Source of the DNA: Phylloscopus collybita
Lineage: Eukaryota > Chordata > Aves > Passeriformes > Phylloscopidae
Assembly (NCBI GenBank): GCA_027886175.1
Contig: JAJNNQ010000023.1
Span: forward strand, 7,953,001-8,017,000
Direction of reading: 5' to 3'
DNA length: 64,000 nt
In this document: positions 12,603 to 29,215 of the stretch, one piece after another
Layout: the number at the start of each line of letters is the position of its first letter
Position numbering within the stretch: the stretch's first letter is position 1
Notes under the pieces: generated by a model
What the model saw: only the letters and a program-made list of their open reading frames with translations
Told to the model about the DNA's origin: nothing
The model's database searches: none
Made by a program: the position numbers and the translations under genes

Positions 12603-15600
12603 CATTAGCAGTTCCAAATTTCCAAGGGGACTATGGAAATGGGGGGGACCAGGGGACAGCTTCCAATACTGGACATCTCCAAATTAGGATTTTTGCTCAG
12701 ACCCAGCTTGAAACAAAACAATGAACTAAAAAGACACAGAGGGTCCCTTCCAGCTCCTCACTGCAGTTTTATTTTCATCTTCATAAAGGACAGATTTTCA
12801 GCTGATATAGGATGATACAGCTCAATAATTCTGTTGGTTTTCTAGAATTCTTCTTTTTTTATTTTATTTTAAATAATGTACACCTTTAGATTTAATAATA
12901 GTAATTCACTTTTTGCTATAAGCTTCCACTTTCAGAACACAAAATAAGGAATACTATCTAGCAGTACACAGATAAAATTGATCTGCGCCAAGCTACCCAA
13001 AGATTGCTTGATGATCACAACCAAAATATTAATGAGTTTAGAAGATCATTTGAAAGATGGATCACATAAAAAAATGATGTGATATTCTTTGCTAGGAAAA
13101 AAGCCTGTCTTAAAAATGTTCTTTTCACCTTAATCTTTTGGTAATTTCTGCAGTATTAGCAATTTCTTGACACTTTACTATTTGGTAATACTTGTGTACA
13201 TAAAATAAGAAAAAAATGAAGTTCATGTAAAAGCTCACAGTGGAGTTTGCATTTTAAATTTAGATGGATTTAAGTATTTTAAATCCCAGAGATTGCATCC
13301 TGTTTTTTTATTGTATTGTACCCCCATAGTTTTTATGCTTCTGAGAGTAACAGCAAACTTACATCCCAAATTACATCTGTCATCATCCCCATGGTTTCAC
13401 TTATTTCCAGTGGTTTTTGATATATGATGATTTGTGGGGATAAACCCTGAATATGCTGCCTGACAGCTCAAAATTCTAACAAAAGATTTCCAACTTTCTT
13501 TGAAGTATTCATCTTCAGTAATGGCTATATCTAAAAAATAGTGAGGTATTTTTAAATAGGCCATCAGAAAAAGGCTTACAGAACATTTTTTTCCCCTGCC
13601 ATTTTTCCTTTCATCGTTTTCCTGGATTTCTGGAAGAAAATCCTATGAGAATAGAATAGACTGACATTCATTAGAATCTGGAAGAATAAGGGTGATTTTT
13701 TTTTTTTCTTTCTAATTAACACCCCCAGGGAATTGCTCTACCAGTCTGGAGGAAGAACGGTTTCTCTATTGTGTTTTTTGTGACTTAGGAACAGCAGATG
13801 GGGAGGCTCTAAGCTATAAATCAGTGAAAATCCTCTTGATTGAACATACCCTTGGGCTTCACACAGAATGAGGCCTAGAACTAATCATAACCAGAACTAG
13901 TTGGGATTTTTTTCACTGAAACAGAGTTTTGCTAGAAAATGCTTATGTGTCAAAACCAAAGTAACTTGTGGAGGGGAAATTGATTTCAAAGAGATTTTTT
14001 TCTGAAAGAGGAGAGACTTACCAGAAACCTCCCTGATTTCCTGCCAGTTTGTCTTGTGATTCATCCAAGAGCCTGTAGAACAGATGCCTTCAGGAACTGG
14101 CTGGTTTTTCTGTGATGTCCCTCCCCAAGGAAGGGCTGAGTATGAATAAAATTGTGTTTGTGTGTACAGACAGACTCTCAAAGGGACAACCTGGGTACAA
14201 AGAACATGGAGGATATAAAGGTTCCCATAGAGTACTCTGCCTTACACTGCAATTCCTGGGGTTATGCTGTGATTTGCAGCCTTGGATGCACACGGGAATA
14301 TTGCTGCCTGATGCCTCTTTCACGGCACTAATTGTGCCCAAATCAGGAAGTGTCAGGGCTGGGTTGTACTGTTGAAACCACAGCAGCACCACCCTCCCAG
14401 GCTTGTCCATGAGCCACCTCACTGGAAATATCTCACTGCCTCCACTGCTCTTAAGGTAAAAATTGAACAAAATGCGTGAACATTTAAAATAACGGAAGCA
14501 GTCTTGGTGTAGTAATTTGTGTTTTGAGTAAAATTGGCTCCACAGGTCAGTGCCACAATACTCTTCAGAACAGCCCACAAGCTCCAAAACCACAATACTC
14601 AGAACTGGGATAAGAGTTCTGTCTGTCTTTTGATTATTAGTTTTTGTCTTTGAAATACAGGCACGTCCTGCTAAAGAAATGTGTGGCAAAGAGGGCTTCA
14701 TGTTCTCCCCATGGTGGATTGTTCTGCAAATGAGTTATGTATTTTTTAATGATATTTTTATTGGTAGCATATTTTTGTGATATTTTATTGACTCTTCCCT
14801 GTTTTTAATGTGAAGAGAGCAAGCAATGAACACTAACCTGTCTTCTAAAGCACTTGACAGTGGTACACTTAGTAGTACTAAGAAGTCTTTTATCCTTTTC
14901 TGAATCATAATTCCTTATTTTAGGCAAGTATGCTGAATTTATAATTTATGCACATGACCATAAGCTTTTCTGTTCTCTCAAAAAATCAAACAAAAAAGTT
15001 TGCTTCTTCTGGAGAATCTTAGCAGAACCCCAATTTGAAAGCCATGCTCCTCTAATGCTTTATTTAATTTTAGTGCAGTGCAAGTGCTGCATTGAAAGTT
15101 TGGTGGGTTGGAGCAGGAGGAGGAAGTTGGGTCTGCACAATCTCACCAGGGTACTTCAGTCTTCAGGGAGGCAAAAGAGCAGCAGGTAATGAGGACTGGG
15201 TGGCTGAGCTCCTGTAGCCATGGATGCTGTCAGATTAATTCCTGTGTCAGCATGGGAAATGATGGAACCATTTCCCCATGCTGTGCTGGGCTGGAGGTGC
15301 TGTATGGGACTGATAGCTCAGGCCTCAATCACTCTGTGCTTTGATTGTCAGAGAAAATGGGAAGGAAATTGCCACAGGTGAGAAGAGCAAAGATTCATGT
15401 AACAAAATACACAAAATATAGGCTGCTCACATTGAACATGCCTTGGACAAGAAATTTTAAAAAAATCTATTTTCTTTATTCGTAAGAATTTTGCATTTGA
15501 GAGAATGTGACAACTGTTTCTGGTCAGTCCTACACTGAAGGTTAAGCAAATGAAGGCTGTGTTGCCACCTGGTTTCTGTTATTAGCAGACTTTCCAGGGA

Positions 15601-18600
15601 CTATATGGTAGTGGCATGTTCATACTTAGATAAGAAAAAGTCAATAAAATTTGAGATGGTGAAAAGAGATGGACAGTAATGGACTTGCCTTTTCTAGCTC
15701 TCTTTGTCTTTGATAGAACTTTCAGTGTGATAACTTGAATATGGTGCTTTTCTAATGTGCCTATGGTAAATTGTCAGTGACAAAATGTTTTCATGGCGGT
15801 AGATTAAAAAACTCCAACCAAAGCACTGAAAAGTAGCTGAACATAATTAATTAATTCCTACTGAATTTTAAACCACCAAGTCTTGGCAGGTGTATTCTGT
15901 AACATCTAGTTAGTTTATATAAAGATAAAATTGCAGACAGAATGTGAGATATTAGATGATGAATGGAAAGAAAATTGGCTTGGAATAAATGTGGTTTAAC
16001 CTTGTCAAATTTAATTCTTCAGTGTGTTAGCACTGATGCCATTGTGGCTGCTACTACTTGCATGCTATTTTAAAAGTAGATATGCCTGAGAAACCGTTCT
16101 AATTTTAATAATTTTAGAAAGACATGCTTCTGAAATTATAACAAAACTGAATTTTCCTTCCCTTTATTGTTTGTAAAACATCCCAATCCATTATCTATTA
16201 CAATTTTGTCTAAAGAAAACAATATTTAGAAGTATTTCCTTCTCAGTCTTTATTGAAATTCCAGAGAAGGCTAAAACAAAATACCTCAATTTAAAGTATT
16301 TTAACTTTCTGAGAGGTAGTGCATGCCAGGAAAGGTCTACAGTGATGGAGGAAGGTCAAGTCAGTATTCTAAATGAAAACTGTAACTCTGCCACCTCCCA
16401 GCAATCCCTAAAAATGTAATAAAAAGGCTGCTAGAAATGACATGATTTAGTTGGCTTTTTGCTAAGATATTAAAATATGTCATAAGAAACTGTTAAACAT
16501 AAAGTAAGGGACAAAGACCTATCAAAAGAGTTACTGAAGCTATAGAAATACTCTGAAGGTCAGGGAGCTGTGTATTAGGAAACAGGGATTACTCCCGGGG
16601 AGGATGGAGAGGTGGGAGCTGGAACTCCTACTGGCCTCATTCAATCCAAGATGGATGTGGTGCCCCCAAGTCCCCATTCGGGTCCCAAGGCACAGGGACC
16701 AGCACATCCATTTGCGATGAGGAAAACTGGCTGTGGCTGCCTCCTGTGCCTGTCCTGGCTACGGGAATGAGCAGGAATTCCTATCTCCCATGAGAGGACT
16801 CTGTCAGCAAGTTCAGACCATTTGGAATTAGTTTGGAATTAGTCATATTCATTGTCTGAAGCTCTTCCATTTTTATGGAGCAAAATAAAAATTCCTAAAG
16901 ATGAGTTTCCAAACTGACTCCCCACTGTCTGGGTGCAAGGGCCAGGCTTGCTCTCAGAATTAGTTGGGTTTGCTTCCACTTAAGCATTTACTGAGACAAA
17001 CTTGTGTAGGGTGTGAGTGCTCAGCACCAAATGGGCTCAGGAGCATCACTGGATCCTCAGCGTTGTGGCTCACCTGTCATTAACCCTGGACCTTCCTATT
17101 TATTATCTGATCCCCAGCATCCCTCATCCAGTTCAGGGGTACTAACAGTGAGGACAGACTGGGCTAACAGGGATTTTGCAGTCCACACTTAGTACAGAAA
17201 TACCAAATCATAGTTTTACCCCAGACCAGTCTGTTGTCTCCATGAGGGTTTTGCCCAAGGTAAGGTTTACAGTAACTGCTCACTGTTTTTTAATGTTTTG
17301 CAAAATTAGAATAATAAAAATGCCTTGGTATTTATTTTCTTTTGTAGTTGTCCATAGTACCTGCAAGAACTTTTGTACAGGTTGTTAATAGATTGCTCCT
17401 TTCTTGGGAAGGTTACATTAAATGTATTTGGGGGAAAAGTTCACACTTACAAAAAGTGTAATGAAAAACTGATTACCAAGTGACATAAAACAAAACCCAT
17501 TTCAAAGTGCACATAATTTTTTGCCTGCAGAGGTAATTTGATCTTTAATTAAAGAAGAGTCAGTCTAGCAAATGAAGTCATCCCAAGTAAATGATAATCA
17601 TTTGCAATGATGCAAAGTGAATACTTCACAAGTGACACTGGAGGTGCAGAGTGCTGAATGTTTTCATGTCCCGGTGGTTTTAAAAAAGCAAATCCTACAG
17701 CTACTACTCTAAGCAGAAAAACTCCACTTTATTGCTTTATGATGTTGGATTTTAAAATTGAGGCACCAGGGGGATTTAGATTACAGTCAGTGACAGACTG
17801 TGCTCTCAGTACATTGACACTCTTTCACTTCTCTCTCTCTCTTCCCAAAAAAAAGAACAGTTGTTAATCAAAAAGTAAACATGTGCAAAAATATATTTAT
17901 TACTAAAAGAACCTGCTTCACTTGGTATCTAAGAAATACAATATTTATTATTCCATGCAGATATTTTGCTGTGTCACATGCTACAAGAGCATGATGAGCT
18001 GACATTGTCATAAAGCTTGGAATTTGTTTGGACAGCTCTGCAATTCTACTAACCGATGGAGAGTTCATAAGGTTCAGAAAAGTGGTTTCCAACACAGGAA
18101 AGTTTTCTGGCAAGAAATGCCCACATATGTGTAGATAATTAAATACAACACCTCTAAAAATCTGCTAGTAGAGTTTCTTGAAATTCAGTGTAAAGCAGAC
18201 ATAATCTATGGGGTTGTATCCCAAAATCCTCAGAAAACAAGAGACAGAAGGAAAAAATCCTGTCCCCCAGAAATGGAGCTCCTTGTATCAAGCACCTGGA
18301 ATTTGCTATGTAGAATCCAAGAATAATCATGTGCTTTAGTAAAACATGGAGAAATCCAGGGAATGTGGATGCTTTCAGGCATCAGTGAGCAAAGAGGGAA
18401 ACATTTCTGGTTCTTGCTAGAACTGATTTGGGAACTGAATGTCCTGTTGCACATCAGTGGGAATGACAAAGAGAAGGTCAATGGAGTAGCAGCTAGTACC
18501 CAAATTCAACAGCCTGGCACTCAGTGCTTGAAGGGAAACTTCCTTAAATACCATACACAAAATTTTCAAATATTTAAAGATGCTTTCTAGAAATCAGCTG

Positions 18601-20077
18601 ATGATCTACAGAAATCAGGTGGCTTCTATATTGTTTTGTTGTCTAAAATGAATGTATTTAATTATTCCAAAAAGACTTAGTACAATTTTAGCACGACTAA
18701 ATAATCAAAATGGTGATGTAATAAAAGACTGCTGTAAAGGTTTTTCATTTGATGTGAACTGTAACTTTTCACCTCCAGTGACCATGGAAAATACCTTAGT
18801 ATTCTGAGAAAATGAAAGAGTAAAGCAAAGATCAAAACCATACTTGGGTACCTGAAATTCAGTCTCATATTTTAGAAGGGGTGAATAATTTGTTCTGAAC
18901 ATCATTCAATCTCCAGATGGTTTCTAATGATTGTTTGGGATTATAAAATTAAATGACTGTTCCTTTCAATTATATGTTACTGTCAGTCTTTCTGCTAAAA
19001 GACATAAATACATAATTCTGCCCCAAATGTTTTTCTTAGTTTGTATCCATGAAGAGCTACAGCTGCATCGGGTCCGATCCCAGTTCCTTTTGTGGCAGTA
19101 ACTGAATTTCTGGGATTTATCCACCATGAGAAACACCCTTTTACAACTTACTACAAATAAAATCATTTGACTTTTCCTGTTTTCCCTGAACTATCATAAA
19201 ATGCACACTTAGACCTGTAGTATGCACTGTAACTTCTTCCCTTGAAAAAAAAAGTCAAAAGCCTTATTAGTATTTCCACTGCTAATCAAATTTTAGAAAG
19301 GTGAAAAAATAACAGGAACACTATTTATGATAGGAGAAGCTGATTATACATGAAGTAAAATTCTTTATTGCTTTTATGAAGTTTGGTCATCATATAACTT
19401 GATTTGTGTATGTAAGGGTTTTTCCTAAGGGAGGGATAAAAGAGTCTATTTATAGAATCTAATTTTCCTTTAAAAATGGAAGCATGGCAAAAGTGGCACT
19501 AAATGTAAACCTGTGACTGTGGGAGTACCCTGGTGCTGCCTGGCAATGTGGTCATTCCTATAAAAATGAGTTGTACTTGCTGTGTATTTTTTTCTATTTA
19601 TATATTTATGATCAATGATTTATAGTTGCTACACCTTTGATTGATTTTAGAACTTCTCCTGGCTACTGAGGTTTGGGATTTTTTTTATTTAACAAGTCTA
19701 TAATACCTATGGCTTGAAGATGACTGTCTAGCCAAAAAAATTACAGGAACATAAGTTAAAAGTCAACCATTCCAACAAAGTTAAAGATGAATCTGCTTTT
19801 GAAGGTCAGTAAGGATTAAGATGTATTTTTAGCACTTAGTGCAGGAAGTTTACTGCCTTTTGATGTAAAATACACTACAAAAATTTCAGTTCCCTGTTCC
19901 TGGAAAATAATCTTTCTTGTGGGCTCCAACAGAGTAGTTCAGAAGGAGAGGCTTTCTTGTTAAGAAACACCAGCTGCATTTTGTTATATTAACAAGCAGT
20001 AAAAGCCCATTTAACTTAAAACATAAAATTGAATTTGGTTTAGAAAAACACAATAACCCTGTATGGGCCATTCACTT
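12603..20077. other. Intronic stretch without recognised genes
   Basis: Mostly AT-rich unique sequence. Moderately GC-rich islands at about 14100-14420, 15100-15350 and 16590-17160 carry no recognisable exons. A minus-strand frame of 203 codons (14701-14090) begins with ATG but shows no family resemblance and is probably chance. A small hairpin lies at 15249-15282. Confidence 0.5.
15249..15282. repeat. Short inverted repeat (hairpin)
   Basis: AGCATGGGAAATG (15249-15261) pairs with CATTTCCCCATGCT (15269-15282) with one bulged base and a 7-nt loop. The stem of about 13 bp is shorter than a typical pre-miRNA stem. Confidence 0.6.
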
Positions 20078-20136
20078 AAGAGGTGGGCTTGACGATCTTT
20101 GTAGGTTCCTTCAGTGCAGAATATTCTGTGAATAAG
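20078..20136 (+). mobile_element. Degenerate CR1 3' end
   Basis: GGGCTTGACGATCTTTGTAG followed by GTTCCTTC and ATATTCTGTGAAT corresponds to the CR1 terminal block (GGGCTTGATGATCTTTGAGG, then TTCCAAC, then ATTCTGTGATT). Only about 60 bp remain. Confidence 0.75.
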
Positions 20137-22470
20137 TGTCTTTTTGGACTTCAAACCTGCTTTTTATTGATATTGTATAAAATTTTGGGTGAAGCCATCT
20201 GTAATCTTTAGAGAGCACAGAGATGCATTCTTACAACTGAAGCATATATTCATGTCCTAGTGATTTTGAATTACTCATGTGAGCGGTCTCCCTATACTTT
20301 AGTGATGACAATATTACCACCTTTCCCTGATTTATATTCCATTTCTATAGCAATTTAATTTGCCCAATTAATATTGACTTCCTTCTTTGAAGCTCAATGT
20401 TACTCTGAAGGATATAGAGATTTTACTAAAGCCCCCCTTCCATTAGACACATGTTCCCTCAGCTGGTACTTTTTCCACAGGCTGATTTTTCAAGATTAAT
20501 AAGCATTGGAATACAGTAAACTTCTGGCCAAAATACTTAAAAATTACCTGCTCCACTTCCAAGAGAGGCTCCAAAATATAATACTAGTGTCCTGTAGCAA
20601 CTGAAAAATACTAATGTCAAACTTCCTTCTTTGAGCTGTTGGCAGCAGTGCTGGGGTTACCTAGTGTAGTAGGGGCTGCTCACTGCTGGCTCTGTGAGCA
20701 CCTGGAGGAGTGGGGTTAGGAAGAAGCATCTGATTCCTCTCCTCCCTCCTCAATAGCATCACTATCTGATTCAATCTTCCTCTCTGAGGAAGAGGAAGGA
20801 TGATGTGTTAGTTACAATCTGATTTCAAGCTTTTCCTCTATAAATGACACTACCATGAGGTGTTTTAGGAATATTGTTTGCAACCTCACAGGCAAGTTTG
20901 GGGTGTACAGAAGGTCTCAGTAACAGAGCCACTGTTTGTGATTTAACAATTCAGAGTACTCTAATTCTGGTGCAGGCTGGATTGAACTACCCCAGCTGGC
21001 TGGCTGGTTCTCATAGGCTGTCTATTTGACAGTCCTGCTTCTAAAAATATCCCAAGATGGATTTACAACACTGACCTCCCTGATAAGTAATCCTGAAATA
21101 ACACTATCGGTCCCCTACTCACACAGGACACACCTGCAGTTAAAGAAACGGCAGTAGCAAGAAGAGACTGGTGTTTCAGAACCTCCAGCTTCTTCCTTTT
21201 ATCTTAATTTTCTTGTATTTTTTGTGTTGGTTTTGTCAGCAGCTTTTAGCAGCAGCAAAAGTAAATCTCAGTTCCAAACTGTATGTACAGAAATATATGT
21301 TCATTTATTCAGATTCAGTTCTCACTTTCATTTTAATTCTTCTGTAGCAAATTAAATAATTGTGTGTTTATAATTGGTCCATGGGTTTTTGGAAGGGTGG
21401 GCAAAGAAGAATTTTTTTTTTTCACGTATTGTGGACTATGGTCTCTTGTTTGAAAGGTTTCAGCCACTGAGTTTGTGAAAAGTGCATAATCCCAAATAAC
21501 TAAGCTCTTTGACTTTCTGCCTTGGCACTGATGAAGCTGCCACAATGCATAGCCGTAAAGTGATTGGAGGTCTTCTGCAGCACATTTTTCATTTTTATGC
21601 TTAGGAAAAAAAAAACTGATCATAAAAGTTTTTTGTGACTTTGCCACATGGTAAAGTTAAAGGGTCCCATTTTCACATGAACCTTTTGGAAATTGTTACC
21701 TTTTTTATTTTAACAAGGCAGACAGTGCCTGAGCTACAGCACTCTGGCCAATTCTGCTGTTTGAATGGAAAATGTGCCTTTTCATTAAATGACACAGACT
21801 CTGAAGCATGAAAACCTGTTTTGCATAGAGGCATTAGGCAGCAGACAAAAATTATCTTAGTTGGAGACTTTGTCTAAGTCAAAATTTTCTTTTAATCATT
21901 ATAATACAGTAGGATGCTCCTGCAAGGAATAGGGAACTAAATTCAGTCGAGTCTGTATCACAGGGGCAAGTAAATACTCCATTTATTTATTTAAGAATTC
22001 CAAAGCCTGCCTGCCTTTCCATGTTACCAGTGCCAAACATATTGATAATCTGATCCACTGTTTTAAAGCCCTTAAACTATTTAAACATTAGTTCAATTAT
22101 TCTGTCTACTAAAGTGATAACTGGGGGCTAAAAGGTAACCAGATTATTGTAGAGATCTCTCTTGATAGCCTTTAACACCTAGTTATAACCTAAAGCCTGG
22201 AAATTACAAGCCTCTTGGTATCATTCAGTCCACAGCACATTCTGAAGCAATATGCTATTTCTAGGCTGTTTTTCATGCCATGGTACCACTCCAGTGCTCT
22301 CCAGCTTGCTCTGAGTGCCTGCCACTTGCAGAACTAGGCAATAAAGGTCCCTAAAATAAATTACTTCTTTAGTGTGGACATCAGGTAGGATTTCCAGATG
22401 TGTAAAGAACTTAGCAGCTGGTTCAAGGTGGATTGATGCTGTTGAAGGGCTCCTGCTTTGTCTGGACTTG
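20137..22470. other. Intronic stretch without recognised genes
   Basis: AT-rich sequence with a purine/pyrimidine-rich patch near 20690-20810. No supported exon or transposon. Confidence 0.5.
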
Positions 22471-22544
22471 GATGTAATTTAGGCCTGAGTATAGAGTACT
22501 GGGAGCTCCCTCCCAGTACTCTATACTCAGGCCTAAATTACATC
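22471..22544. repeat. Perfect 35-bp palindrome with 4-nt spacer
   Basis: The left arm 22471-22505 (GATGTAATTTAGG...CTGGGAG) is the exact reverse complement of the right arm 22510-22544 (CTCCCAG...CCTAAATTACATC). The spacer is CTCC. All 35 positions pair. A hairpin of this length would be very stable as RNA or single-stranded DNA. It does not resemble the ends of any element I recognise. Confidence 0.97.
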
Positions 22545-25395
<2,851 letters not shown>

Positions 25396-25430
25396 CTAAA
25401 CAAAGTGGAGAGGAGAAAAAAAAAAAGGAT
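25396..25430 (-). promoter_or_regulatory. Splice acceptor and polypyrimidine tract of the CA10 exon
   Basis: On the minus strand a run of eleven or more T, then CTCCTCTCC and CACTTTGTTTAG, leads directly into the exon. This is a strong acceptor. Together with the GTATGT donor at 25209-25204 it fixes both exon borders. Confidence 0.9.
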
Positions 25431-28400
25431 TTTTTCAAAATTATCTGCAAATCTTACAAACTCATTGGAGGTTTTGCTTTTTACACACCTTCACTCAAAT
25501 ACAGGAATGCATCTTGTGAGATGAAATAACCAACCTCAGGTCACACTTCAATTTCTGCTTTGAACCTTACACAGTGTATTCAAATATTTTGCTAAAACCC
25601 TATGTACACATTTTAGCCTTGACTAACATGCTGAATAGGACTGTTGCACTTCTAATTAAGTAGAGTACTACTTTTGGAATACTTTTCATGCCAGATCTGA
25701 ATAATGCCTTCACTTCAAAATTTCTGCACTGGAAATGGGAACATTTCAGCTGACATCAATTATTAAAGTACACTTGAACAAATCTGAAATTTTATTATTT
25801 TCCCATTCTTTTAATATTTATAACAAAATTACCCAAAAGTAAAGTTGCTGCAAAAAGCAGACATGCAATTATTCATTAATAGGGAACTCTATGCCTCCTG
25901 GAGCTGCAGGTAAAAACTTTCACTGGCTTCCCACGCAAGTCTCTTTGTTTTGTTATAAATATTTTATGTGTACAATTGTCAGATCTTTTAGCCAGAGAAG
26001 TGCAGAATTAATTCCAATTTGATTATATATGTCTAGTTCCTACTACACATCAAATAGCTCCTTGAGATTAATCTTTATTCTTAAAAAGGCTGAATGTTGT
26101 GTTTCATTTGCAAACTGATTTACAGCTGCTGTAATGAAAAAGAAAATTATTGTGGAAATTTTTCATATGGAATATAATTCTGTCATGATTTCCACTGTCT
26201 TAGAAAAAAATTCTAGATCAAAAAGTTCCTTAATTTATGCCATTAGAAAGTCAAATATACCAGTTTGAATTAAAGTAGGATTATGATCGATTTAAAAACA
26301 TTCTGCATGGATACAAATGTACACTTGAATAACAATAATTTAATTTAAGAAGTAGAAGTGTAGCACCAATATGCTTTGTTGCACTTTAATTTAAAATTAA
26401 AGACATGACTATTATGTATTATTCCTATACTACCTCAGTACTATGGTAATTAACATTGCTGCAGTGTCATTTTATTTATAATACTAATTACTGAGTTGAA
26501 TAACCTGTTTTCTTGCACAGTACATTGTAAAAAGTTATACTGAACAGACTGTGCACTAGAACTAAATGGAGGAGATTAAACAGCTTTTGATTGTTGTAGT
26601 TCTTTACACTTTGATACAGATGTTCTACTTTTTTTTGTGTTTATTCCAACCTAAAATAAGCAGTAATAAATTTCTTATGAAAAATCATAAAGGCATTTAT
26701 TCCTGTTCACTGCAAATAAACCACAATGATTTTATTTATAAATGCTTTTATAAATACTTTTTCTACTTTATTTTGCATGCATAATAATAAAATACCAAGT
26801 TTAGTTTAATAAGTGGATGAAGGTCAGTTTATTGAACTCAGTTTCAGTACACTGTACAAAAATGACATAAAATTGCTAATCCTAAGTAACAAATGTAGTT
26901 TAAAAACAAACAGGAGAAAATGGTTAAAGCCTCTTATTCACATTTGGAAGCTCATGCTTCACTGAACCCTCAGTTAAATTCAGCAGCTATGCAAAATCAG
27001 AATGCATTTTCTTACATAAACGGGCATAAATCTCAAATGAGGTTATCATTATTTTCTCTCTCAAAGTAAAATTGACCCAAATAACCCCTTATGTGAATCA
27101 AATCACTCTCCACACAGCAGAGAGGGGAAATTACAAGAGGAAAATTCATGAGCAGGAGTAACATTTGTCTTTCTTATTTCCCCCTTAATAAAAATGCAGT
27201 GTTCATAATGACATGGTATTGACTTTTTGGAACCAGCATTTCCCTGCATAGCTGCAGATGGAGAATATCAGGAAAGCAGTGAAGCATCTGAGGTACCTCA
27301 TTTCTGAGCTGAGGGGAGGTGTGAACACTAGAAGCGAGACTTAAATTCTCCTGCATGGGCACAGATTGGGCGCACCAGGAAGGACAAAGTCCAAGATCTT
27401 CAGTATGAAAAATACAAGGCCTCACCCTTTTATGTGCCTTCTTAAATTTAAGGGAAGCACTGGTTTTATTTTTGTGTGTGCCAAAAGAAAGAGGAGCTGC
27501 AGAGACCACTTGAGATTCAGCACCAAACTGCACCTTCAGGACATGCCCATTTATGAAGTAGGGTCATATATGTCCCATGTACTGAGATTACAGTTGAATG
27601 AAAAGGCTGAAATATTGAGGAATTCTTTTTTTCTGTGACTTGCCCAGGCTCTATAGCTGGCTGTGCTTGATTATGGGAAGGACCATCATAACACTATGTG
27701 AATTTCTTTCTTGCAGTCCCGGATATTGTCAGGATACACAACCCCAAAATCTTAGCACCTTCGCAGGTGGTAACAGGTGCTAACCATTTACAGTTAGGAC
27801 ACAGAAACACTTAAATGTGTTCACCCTCTGTTTGCAAGCTCAATACTTATAAATGCCTTTTGCAGAGCAAATGCATTTTATTTTCCCTAGGTGCAGTTTT
27901 AACTGCTACTGCAGGAAAATGAGCTCCTGAACTTGTTCATTACTGGTAAGAGAAGGATTCTCCATGTTTATAGTACTCAGACTTTAAAGTGATGGTGACT
28001 CATTTCAGAACATCAAACTAAGTTGGTTTTGAGGAAAGCAAACTTGCATATGGCCTTACAAAAGGTTACAGGTATAGAAGTTAACAAGGAAGTATTTTCT
28101 GCATTTTTTACATTACCCTACAAAGTAAACAGTATGGAGGATGGGCACCTTATGGGAAAGATGGTGCCTTTTCCTGGCACAGTCAACAGTCTCTGCTACT
28201 CCAGAAAGCACAGGATTTTTTTTAAATGTGGACTGGATAAAATGTTACAGTGTAGTTTAAAAGGCTCATATAAAAGACCTGTTAAGATCTATATAACTAT
28301 TTCCTTAGTTTGTCAGATGGATGTCAGGTGCTTCATTGTGGTGGCCTTTGTGCTGCTTCTTGCTCTGCTTTGTTCTCTGTGTGTTTGACTTGAAAGTCAT

Positions 28401-28978
28401 ACAAAGATGAAGACTCAGCAAACAAACCTGTGAAAGAAATAAGCACTAAATCTTGACCTCCTCTTTTTAAGGAAGATCAATATTCACATTTACCTTACGT
28501 TCTAGAAATGGGACTGCAGTAGAGAAAACATATTAAATCATCCATACAGCTGGTCTGAGAAAACAGGGAAATCCCAAATCATCCAGATTAATGATCAGGC
28601 CACAGTCTCATTTGATCTGATTTTCCTCACAGATTTAGAAACATTTCCAAACAGGTAATATTACCTGTGGCAAAATCCCCAAGTAGAAGAGGGCACTCTC
28701 ACAGGCTTCAGTCTTAATTATGGAACACTTCAACTTTGGTAGGCTTTAATTAATTTATTAACATATTCCTGATGTAGTTATTTTCTATTTAATCTCATTA
28801 CTTTTAATTCTTGCTTCACAGAGCTTTGCACACATAATTCTCCAGCAGCATTTTTTTCTCTCTTTATCTTGATGCAAGACATCCACACAAGTATAGGCAG
28901 ATCATATAGCCCATACTTCATTTCTCAGTAAGATCTGGATATTCTGTGGTAACTCTGTATAACTTGGCCCTGCGACCA

Positions 28979-28998
28979 CAAAAAAAAAAAAAAAAAAG
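28979..28998. repeat. Poly(A) tract
   Basis: An uninterrupted run of about 18-20 A. No recognisable retroposed sequence precedes it. Confidence 0.85.
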
Positions 28999-29127
28999 GC
29001 CCTGCTCTTTGAAAGATGGAACATAAGCAAAGTCAGTAAAAATGCACGCCCAAGAAACACAATCTCTTTGATGCACGTTTATCTTGAAACATTACAAACT
29101 TTATGACCATTAGGAAAAACCTCACAA

Positions 29128-29215
29128 TAAAAAAACCCAAACAAACAAACAAAACCCCAAAAAACCAGAAAAATCCCTAAACCAAACCAAAAAAGCCACA
29201 TAAAAACCAGTCCAG
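29128..29215. repeat. A/C-rich low-complexity sequence
   Basis: Irregular repeats of CAAAC, CAAAA and CCAAA on the plus strand (GTTT/TTTTGG on the minus). Confidence 0.85.

Noticed and set aside
14090..14701. Open frame of 203 codons on the minus strand starting with ATG
   Set aside because: No similarity to any family I know, no promoter or splice evidence, and an overlapping frame in another register is also open. Considered chance, though transcript data could revive it.
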